From Costus lasius (lineage: Eukaryota; Streptophyta; Magnoliopsida; Zingiberales; Costaceae): DNA of 64,000 bases. The notes below the pieces were generated by a model that worked only from the letters and a program-made list of their open reading frames with translations, did no database searches and had not been told where the DNA came from. Shown here in pieces: positions 56,201-64,000 of the stretch (position 1 is the first letter of the stretch; every line of letters starts with the position of its first letter). The DNA lies in NCBI GenBank assembly GCA_027563935.2, contig CM050450.1, forward strand, positions 29,623,439 through 29,687,438. The letters run 5' to 3'. The position numbers and the translations under genes are program-made.

Positions 56201-59200
56201 TTATTTATTTTTTTAATCAAATTCCTTCTCCTTCAGTGCTTGGATCTCTATTATTTGAGTACATGCAGCTGCATTTTTGCACAGTATAGCTGTGGGATTA
56301 TGATAGATACCGTTTTTTATATTAGGCATTGGCACTGTTGATTGACTATATAAACAAAGAGGACACCATTATCCGAATTGGTGCTATACTGGGTCTCGGC
56401 ATTGCATATGCTGGTTCTTTGAAGGATGAGGTAGTGATTGAGGAACTATTTGTCTTTTGAATGTGCTAATTATGCTTACATGCTGACACAATTGTCTTTT
56501 TCCAGCTTAAAATTCGTCTCTCACATATTTTGGGAGATCCAAAAACATCCCTCGAAGTTCTTGTGTTTACTGCTATCAGCCTGGGGTTAATATATGTTGG
56601 TTCTTGCAATGAAGAGATTGCTCAGTCCATCATTTTGGCCTTAATGGAACGCGCTGATACAGAACTGGGTGAACCTCTAACGCGCCTTCTTCCTGTTGCT
56701 CTTGGTCTTCTGTATCTTGGGAAACAGGTAATGGGATAAACTGACAGAAAGTATGTGTATTTTTCTATTGGCTGAAAATTCTTTTTAGTTTTTTCACTAT
56801 CAGAATGATTGTTGTGTTTGGTGATTTACTATAGGTAAAATAGTTAACTTCTTGTGAAAGTTTCCTCCTTGACAAGCGTTTAGTCTTTTTCTGTGTTGAT
56901 TCAAGGCGAAATAATGGGGACAAGTGGATTGTTTTTTTATTTTGTAATTCAGATTATATCATTACCTAAAGTTGAACTCAACTCTTTGGTAAACCTCCAC
57001 CCTATTGAGCTGGGAAGGTCCAGGTTGAGTTCAAGTTCCCAAGTTAATCGGGACAAGTTGTAAAGTTAAACTTGAATATTGGAGCTGAAACCTGAATTTT
57101 ATAGGATTAGTTATCCAGCATCTGACTGCTCTACGGAAAAGTCTGAAATTGTAGGCTGGGTTAATTTGTGTGATGTGTTAAGAAGAGATATACCTATCGA
57201 GCTTATGTTTGTAGACCTTTTTGTAGGATCTCACTGAAATATGACCATAATGATATTTTGTTATCAACACCTGCCAGCCACGGGTTTCAACATTTGACAG
57301 ATATGCTTCTAGTATGCAGGCATTTTGCAACACTTTCAAATGTAGAGTCCATTGTGGAAGAATATTCAGAGCTGAACCATAGTCTCATGAACAAGCGACA
57401 CAAATGTGTCACTACTGCTTAGTATGTTCACTTGATCTTTGGAAAAAGAATCTAAAATAGTATTCCTAAATTCGATGATTAATCTTTTTTCCATTTGCAT
57501 GACACAGGTAGTATTTCAATGCACAAATCTTATGAAAGAGCTGCATTGCTAGAGTTTTTTAGAATATTGAGGAATTAACTTGCTAGAATTTTGGTGTATC
57601 TTATCTGTTCTGTTCCTTGGTTTTATACATCATATATATTATCTGATAGTACTTGGATTCTGTAATTGGCTACCTTATATTAGTTCTGTCCTTAAATGCA
57701 ACAACCTGTTGTCGCACCTTGCTAGAAGGCACTTTCAGAAGGTTTTGATTGTTTTCAGTGCTTTTAATTTGAGGAATGATTGTTTTCCCTGTTCTTGTAG
57801 TTTCCTGTAGTGATGTCAAGTTTTGAAGTTCAGTTAGAAGATAGATCTTCATCTTTGTTCAAGAAATTGGTGAATGTCTATATGTTTTTTCAGAAATTTC
57901 AGTAATGCTAACATTACTAGGAACTTTGGATGGACAGGATAGCGTTGAAGCCACTGCAGAGGTTTCAAAAACTTTTAATGACAAAATCCGGAAATATTCT
58001 GACGTTACTCTGCTGTCTTTGGCATATGCTGGAACTGGGAATGTTCTGAAGGTGCTTAAACAATTCCTTGTTCTTCTAAATCTGTGCAAAATTATTTATC
58101 ACAATTGTCCTGCAGATCCAAAAGCTCCTTGGATATTGTGCTCAACATCTTGAAAAGGGTGAGAACTATCAGGGACCTGCTGTTCTCGGAATTGCACTGA
58201 TCGCAATGGCAGAAGAATTGGGCCTCGAAATGTCCTTACGATCGTTGGAGCACCTTTTGCAGTATGGCGAGCAGAACATTAGAAGAGCAGTTCCCCTGGC
58301 TCTTGGTGTCCTTTGTATATCTAATCCAAAGGTACACATCCTTTATCTAGTGTTGCAAGTCCTTGACACTATGCTAAATATTTGAGTTGACAGATGAGGA
58401 GACACCACAGACGAGGTAATTGTCTAATGATGAATCTGGTTCATGAAATTTCCTTTACAATAATGATTTCCCTCAAAAATAAATACAATAAAGAATTTGG
58501 CTGAGTAGGATATTGGCCTAATTAAGTTTCTCCCAAGGAAAGAAAGTTACTACTTGCAGGAACAAAAAAAAAACTAAAATGAACCGTTTGCTTGATATTA
58601 TGTTTTGTTCAGGTGAATGTGATGGACACGCTTAGCAGACTTAGTCATGACACAGACAGCGAGGTGTCAATGGTATGCCTACCTTAAAACAATTTCACGC
58701 TCTGGTACACAACCATGAAGATATAAGATGAATAATTGTACTAGTCACCTTTTACTAACTGTTGATCTGCAGGCAGCAATTATTTCGTTGGGATTAATAG
58801 GTGCAGGCACGAACAATGCTAGAATTGCTGGCATGCTTCGAAACCTTTCAAGTTATTATTATAAAGAAGCTGGCCATCTGTTCTGTGTAAGCTATTTATA
58901 TCTTTTATTGATTTGTGCTAACAACTAATATATCCTTAGATTTCACTTTAAAGTTCAAGTGTTTCTTTGCAGGTAAGGATTGCACAAGGTCTCGTGCATA
59001 TGGGGAAGGGTTTGCTAACTCTTTCTCCATATCACTCTGATCGGTTTTTGTTATCGCCGTAAGTTTTCCATTTGCTGTTTTTCAGCCATTTTTGTAGCTA
59101 CAGGTCACGTAACCCATGACTAATGCAGGAGGGCACTTGCTGGACTCGTTACCGTTTTGCATGCATGCCTGGACCTGAAGTCTACCATTCTTGGGAAGTA

Positions 59201-59696
59201 TCATTATATGCTGTACATTCTTGTCTTGGCCATGCAGGTGTGACTCGAAAGACTACATTTCTTGCGCCTTCTCGTGGTTGTACATGCTGATATTTTGCCA
59301 TGCTGAGGTTCCCGTTGTCTGTGAATGCAGCCGAGGATGCTGATGACTGTAGATGAAAATCTGAAACCCATTTCTGTTCCCGTCCGTGTTGGCCAGGCAG
59401 TTGATGTTGTGGGACAGGCAGGTCGACCGAAAACCATTACGGGCTTCCAGACACATTCTACTCCTGTTTTGCTTGCTGCTGGCGATCGGGCTGAACTGGC
59501 TACAGAAAAGTATAATTTGACGACTCCCGCTGTTTCTCTTCATTATTATTTTAACAATCATGAAGTATTTCTTTTGCTAGCATCCCGAAGTTAAGTAACA
59601 TGGTTGCTGATATCGTGCAGATACATTCCTCTCTCGCCGGTGCTCGAAGGTTTTGTAATCTTGAAAGAGAATCCAGAGTATCGTGATGATCATTAG
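50237..59696 (+). CDS. RPN1: 26S proteasome regulatory particle base subunit RPN1 (24 exons)
   Basis: RPN1 is the ubiquitin/UBL-receptor scaffold of the 26S proteasome base, acting in nucleus and cytosol. Exons: 50237-50332, 50425-50662 (damaged), 51246-51305, 51698-51765, 52580-52622, 53726-53791, 53925-53963, 54032-54114, 54580-54694, 54784-54858, 55105-55263, 55681-55788, 55862-55963, 56044-56184, 56326-56430, 56506-56727, 57938-58051, 58116-58331, 58613-58672, 58773-58886, 58973-59058, 59129-59237, 59331-59509, 59621-59696. All joins keep frame and use GT/AG. The N-terminus is Lys/Asp-rich. Proteasome/cyclosome repeats are plain ([52 protein letters not shown]). The end is [14 protein letters not shown]. 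Total is about 875 residues, close to other plant RPN1. Oddity: exon 2 lacks about 17 codons after LYVER and is shifted with a TAG (50539-50541). Confidence 0.95.
50476..50541 (+). other. Deletion scar in RPN1 exon 2/intron 2
   Basis: After codons for ELYVER (ending 50475) the sequence stops resembling RPN1 and reads as intron: TTCTAAAT, then a pyrimidine tract, then ACTTATAG, then GCAGGAAATT (exon, 'R-QEIR'). The phase of the downstream exon fits an intron placed after ...ATGAG. The simplest reading is a deletion that removed about 17 codons, the donor and the first part of intron 2. As it stands, head and tail frames differ by one and TAG 50539-50541 closes the head. A 40-nt GT-AG stretch (50502-50541) would restore frame if removed, but is shorter than usual plant introns. 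Confidence 0.7.
51886..52045 (+). repeat. 80-bp perfect tandem duplication in RPN1 intron 4
   Basis: 51886-51965 and 51966-52045 are identical, starting TATAGATTGAGCGC and ending GTGCAAATTG. No effect on the splice sites (51765/52580). Confidence 0.95.
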
Positions 59697-60737
59697 ACTA
59701 ACTCTTTCATTAGACTAGCATAAGAGCACCAGGATTTGGACGTCAGGCTTAGGTGATTGCGCGAGAGATTGGCTCAGCTATATTCTCTTAGTTCAAGTTC
59801 ATCCACAGCAGCAAAGGCTGGGAAGATATATCGAAAAAGTTGGGCGTTAGATGTTGGATACGCTTATTCTCTGCTGTATTTTTTTTCGTATTCGGGTAAA
59901 AGCCGCAACAGGTTGTCAACCAAGTTATTCTGTCAAGGTTGGCAAAACGAGCTTAGGAATATGATATTGCCTCTTTAATTACAATGTTTTCAGTTTGCAA
60001 TGTGGAATCTGATTCATGCTATACCAATATTTTTTAATGCTTGCCGAAACATGTCAGGCAAATACCATGATTATTTCTGGTGGACGATCCGGAATGTCAA
60101 TGCCATTACCCAGGGGTAGTTCGGAATGTCACGTGTCAGGATATAGTTTAATGCATTGTAATTGTTCAGCTTGGCGTTGGTGAATGGGTTGGGATTGTCT
60201 ATTCTAATGTGACTATTTTAATGCTAATTAATGCTAATTGGCATATTCTAACACAAGGTACTGGAGAAAACTGTTTAATTTGTATACTTCCCTTGGTAGT
60301 GTGAATCCATCATTGCATGCGCTGGTGGGTGGAGTTTTATATAATAAATCGATGTTGATAATCTTTCTAGAACGCCAAAACAGAAATTGTAACTAAGCTA
60401 GCAGGGGTTGCTTTTAAAGTTAAAACATTTGGCTGTAATAGTTGCATGAGCTCTGAGTTTGGAGCCACTTAGATTGTTTGAGCATCAGATGAATTAACTC
60501 TATTGGTTGATCAGAACGCTAAATGGGCTTGAAGAGTGACTGAGCAATTGATAAAGCGCAGAATAACATTATGTATGGAAGGTAGTGTGAAAGAGGAAAG
60601 CACATGTAGCAACATGATATAGATCTTGGCGTCAATTAATAGTCCCAGTGGTGTGAGCAGTAAAAATGTTGTTTCTTGTTTTGCGATAAGTCAATGGGTT
60701 ATGAGTAACATTGAAAAGGTAGCTAAGTGAAGTTGGA
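59697..60737 (+). other. RPN1 3' UTR and downstream spacer
   Basis: Starts with the probable 3' UTR (TAG 59694-59696). T-rich stretches and AATATTTTTTAATG near 60027 could serve polyadenylation, but no single signal stands out. Beyond about 60100 I see no gene. Confidence 0.5.
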
Positions 60738-60745
60738 ATGACTAT

Positions 60746-60971
60746 TAGGGATGTCAACGGATCAGGTACCCGTGAATTTTGGCCAAACCCAAATTCGACC
60801 CGACCTAAACCCAAACCCGACTAAACCCGAGTCAGGTATTTAAATAGGTACCCACGGATACCCATTTAAATTAAAATATTTATTTTTTATTTTTTTAAAT
60901 TATTTTTATAAAATATAACTATACAATAATATTATTAATAATAAATATATTTATTAAAAACTATTTTATTC

Positions 60972-61055
<84 letters not shown>

Positions 61056-61177
61056 TAATCTAGTATCGGGTATCCGAATCCGTGAGAGTAAACTCAAACC
61101 CGACACGATTAACTAATCAGGTACCCGAATCCACTATAAACAGATTGAGTCAAGTCGGGTACCTATTGACACCCCTA
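60746..61177. mobile_element. hAT-type MITE with 8-bp target-site duplication
   Basis: 432 bp. Left end TAGGGATGTCAACGG, right end (complement) TAGGGGTGTCAATAGG, so the terminal inverted repeats match in most of the first 14 bases. Flanks are perfect ATGACTAT (60738-60745 and 61178-61185). Subterminal GGTACCCG/CGGGTACC motifs are inverted, and the centre is an (AT)n run at about 60978-61048. 8-bp duplications and TAGGGRTGTCAA ends are typical of plant hAT MITEs. No coding capacity. Confidence 0.92.
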
Positions 61178-61185
61178 ATGACTAT

Positions 61186-61585
61186 ACACCGAAGTGTGGC
61201 ATAGATAGTTAGAATAATTTATGTAGATGATGGAAAACTACAGTTGGAAGTAGATTGTGATTGTAGTATAGGAATGAGGTTGAGCAAGGTGCTAGATCTC
61301 ATCTCATGCACAAACAAAATACACCAAGGCCCTAATCATTGACGTCTCCCCTCGATGTAGATACATACAACATGGGCTAGAAGAGTTCATGCTCTTTATA
61401 GTGTGAATGCTTAATTCCTCCAATTGGAATGAAAAACATATTGGATGGCATTCAAATGGACTTTGCATGGTTGGTGTGTGTTCTTTGACTTGGATAATCC
61501 TTATGGTGTTGTGTGATTGTTTAGTGTTTTGTGTTTGATGTCTAGACTCTTTTAGAGTTTGGTATTACAAAGTTGAGAAGACTTT
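61186..61585. other. Spacer between MITE and PIF-2
   Basis: Ordinary AT-rich spacer; nothing recognised. Confidence 0.5.
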
Positions 61586-61926
61586 GGGCCAGTTTGAGGC
61601 TGATTCTGCTTCTGCTGGCTGCTGGTTGGAGAAGTGCTGGTTAAAAGGTAACTAGTTGAGAAAAGCAGAAGCTGTTTGGGAAACTACCATTGCTGTTTGA
61701 AAAGTAGCTGGCTGAGAGAAGCAGAAGCTGTTTGGGAAAATCAATTGCTGGTCAGCAGAAATTAAACACTATTTTGCATTAAATTAAGCAGAAATTTTTA
61801 ACATAATTAAAAATTTAAACAACAATTATCTCATACAACACAAATAATATTTTTCACATACAAAATAGTGTTTAAGTCTAATACTATATTAACTACAACA
61901 ATTAAACAACCAAATCACATACTACA

Positions 61927-63272
61927 CTACACATTTGATGCCATGATACTCAAAGCAATCTGATTACGGAGCATATCTATATCCGTATAATCTACTTCAA
62001 ATGTATTAGTCTCATTTTCTTCAAAATTATCCTCCACAACCAAATCAGGACTAGCATCAATTTCTTGAAAGAACTTATCTGAGTTTGTTGATTGCCTAAT
62101 ATAATTATGTAGTGCCATTGTTGCAACTACAATTTTTACCTGTGTTCGATATGGAAAGGATGACATATCACGTAATACATCCCACCTCTTCTTCCACACT
62201 CCAAAACATCTTTCAATGTAACTTCTAAGAGATGAGTGTATCTTATTAAATACTTCTTTTAGCCCTTGTGGTGGGCGCCCTTGTTGATATTCCTAAAGAT
62301 GATATCTTACTCCTCTATAAGGGCCAAGATACCCATGCATCTGTGTATAACCAGCATCAACCAAGTAATATTTTCCTGTAAATTTCATGTAGTATGTCAA
62401 ATTAACATAATATTTAATTTAATAAAAATGATATTTATAACAAATAGCATCATACTTGGAGGAGGGTGTGGAAACCTTAAATTTGGTGTATTGATTGCTC
62501 TTGAAAGAACACGAGCATCATGAGCTGAACCTTCAAATCCAGCTAATACATATATAAATATCATGTCAAAAGAACAAACAACTAGGAAATTTTGGGTTGG
62601 TCGGCCTCTTCTTCCTATAAATGGCAACTGATCTCTAATTGGTATAACTACATCTATATGTGTGCCATGAATAGCTCCAATGCAATCCTATAAAATTAGA
62701 TTGAAAATATTAAAGAGAAGTCATAATTTTATGTTATAATAAACAACAATTCTTACCTTAAAATGAGGCATGTAACGGTTGTCATATAATATTTGTTTTG
62801 GAATGTCAGCAAAATCTCTATCATCTGGCTCTATCAGCACCTTAGCAAACTTCCAAACTGACTTCAATACTTCATGAAAAATCCTACTTATGGTTTCACC
62901 AGAATGTTGAAATCTTTCTTGGACTGCTCTATTTGATGCACCTTGGGCTAAGGTGAAGATGAAAATACCAACCTTTTCAATAACTGAAGTATTTCTTGAA
63001 GCCTTTAACTCATAAGAGTTCTCTAAGGTGCTACATAGTTGTAAGAAATCATTTCGCTCCATTCTCATCATTCTCCTACACCGTTCAGGGTGTCCTTCTA
63101 ATATTTCTCTCATCCAACTCATTCTTGTGTACTCAGAAATACTACAAGGTGTTTTGTTCAAATATTTCTCTTGGTATAACTGTATAGCAACCTGTGCACA
63201 CTGAATTATACTCCAAAATTCATCAGATGATTCACTAGAGGAGTGTGTATCGTTACTGTTATCAGAATCCAT
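61927..63272 (-). pseudogene. PIF-2 transposase (HARBI1-like), three exons
   Basis: Exons on the minus strand: 63272-62757, 62687-62456, 62375-61927, the same lengths as in PIF-1 (516, 232, 449). It shares the His in GAIHGTH (codon 62669-62667) in place of the first catalytic Asp. The Asp of GSAHDARV and the Glu of SCIERCFGVWKKRW are present. TAG at 62295-62293 lies in HL-EYQ, where PIF-1 has CAG, and PIF-2 has CAA where PIF-1 has TAA. The exon 2 end is A, not G, before GT, which changes one residue. Not able to encode a full enzyme. Confidence 0.85.
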
Positions 63273-63410
63273 ATCTGATAAAAAAAAAGACAACATTAAT
63301 ATGTTCACACATTAAAACTGGCAAACATAATATATATTACCATATCAAATATAATATTAGAACTAACAAATAACACACATATCAAATATAACATCATACA
63401 TAACATTACC

Positions 63411-63523
63411 AATATGTCTAACCATAATAATACAATTACTCAACATATCCAAACACAATAATACAACTACTTAACATGTCCAAACACAATAATACAACTA
63501 TTTCAATATGTCCAAACACAACA
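63411..63523 (-). repeat. 31-bp tandem repeat in PIF-2 spacer
   Basis: About three units of the repeat seen in PIF-1 at 45422-45574, in complement (CCAAACACAATAATACAACT). Confidence 0.8.
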
Positions 63524-63563
63524 CAAGTCATAGTAACATAACAATGTTCATCCTAGCCACACA

Positions 63564-64000
63564 TGTTGGTGTATATGCCCTAGGACCTAGTTTTGGTCCA
63601 CTTATGTACTACTTGACTTTGATATTTATATCATTCTGGCATTGTCGTTATCTATGTTTGTTTACATCTGCGCATATGTACTAACATGATAATGTCCCTG
63701 GAGACAGATTGGATCTGTGCTCGAACTATAGTTCCCAGTTGATGTACCTTAGTGGATATGAGACAACTATGGTACTTGTGAGACTGGTATGTGGGCTGGT
63801 TAGGCACGTGGTGCTAACGCAGACACATGGGTATATCATTGAAGGATATACTGGATAGACCCGCTGTGAGGCTATGACTTGGTGTCATGAGTTATTCTCA
63901 CAAGTAATAGGAGATGTATTGATCCCTTGACTTGATGTCATTAGCCATTCTATATGGTTAGGGATTTGATTTGATACAACCTAACACCTCGCCGTAGTTG
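63564..64000 (+). mobile_element. Copia-3: start of a third copia LTR, truncated by the window end
   Basis: TGTTGGTGTATATGCCCTAGGACC and following sequence match the first 437 bases of the copia-1 LTR (2587-3023) with modest differences. It is inserted in PIF-2, whose sequence ends just before it. The rest of the element is outside the window, so solo LTR or full element cannot be decided. Confidence 0.88.

Larger units (their letters stand above)
61586..63563 (-). mobile_element. PIF-2: second PIF/Harbinger copy, inverted and cut by copia-3
   Basis: Minus-strand copy of the 3' two-thirds of PIF-1 (45391-47372), starting with the terminal GGGCCAGTTTGAGGCTG at 61586. Transposase exons, introns and spacer repeats are nearly identical to PIF-1. 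The copy ends at 63563, where copia-3 begins; the ORF1 part should lie beyond the window. The orientation is opposite to PIF-1, with RPN1 between. Confidence 0.88.

Overview
This is nuclear DNA from a flowering plant. It holds one spliced, highly conserved housekeeping gene, the 26S proteasome base subunit RPN1, spread over 24 recognisable exons with GT/AG introns. Around it lie plant-type retrotransposons (Ty1/copia primed by initiator tRNA-Met, Athila-like Ty3/gypsy primed by tRNA-Asp, a plant L1 LINE) and PIF/Harbinger and hAT DNA transposons. Nothing bacterial, organellar or CRISPR-like was seen. The species cannot be named from the sequence alone.

Bases 1-38,000 are a nest of insertions that can be unpicked from matching LTR ends and target-site duplications. 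A degraded L1 reverse-transcriptase gene (minus strand) is split by copia-2 (972-36726). Copia-2 was then hit twice. Copia-1 (2587-22022, TSD CTTCC) landed in its 5' LTR, and a non-autonomous Athila-like element, gypsy-2 (22673-29506, TSD GGCGG), landed in its leader. Copia-1 was itself hit in its 3' LTR by a coding Athila-like element, gypsy-1 (10241-20229, TSD ACATG). All coding regions in the nest carry stops or frameshifts. Bases 38,000-41,400 are repeat-derived sequence without a recognisable gene.

Bases 41,393-47,372 are a long PIF/Harbinger-type transposon (PIF-1, plus strand) with a Myb/SANT-like ORF1 and a three-exon DDE transposase. Bases 47,373-49,920 are duplicated AT-rich spacer. 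RPN1 occupies 50237-59696 on the plus strand, with TGGGCC motifs and a telo-box just upstream. Its exons are intact except at the exon 2/intron 2 boundary, where a deletion seems to have removed about 17 codons and a splice donor. Downstream lie a hAT MITE with perfect 8-bp TSDs (60746-61177) and a second, near-identical PIF copy (PIF-2, minus strand) cut by the LTR of a third copia element that runs off the window.

The retroelements are mutually nested parasites and form no pathway. RPN1 is the only host gene seen, and it is bracketed by two inverted copies of one PIF family. Points most worth checking: the RPN1 exon 2 lesion, the D-to-H change of the first transposase catalytic residue in both PIF copies, the RT stop codon shared by both copia copies, and the outward-facing poly-G runs bounding the L1 fragment, which may mark an assembly join.
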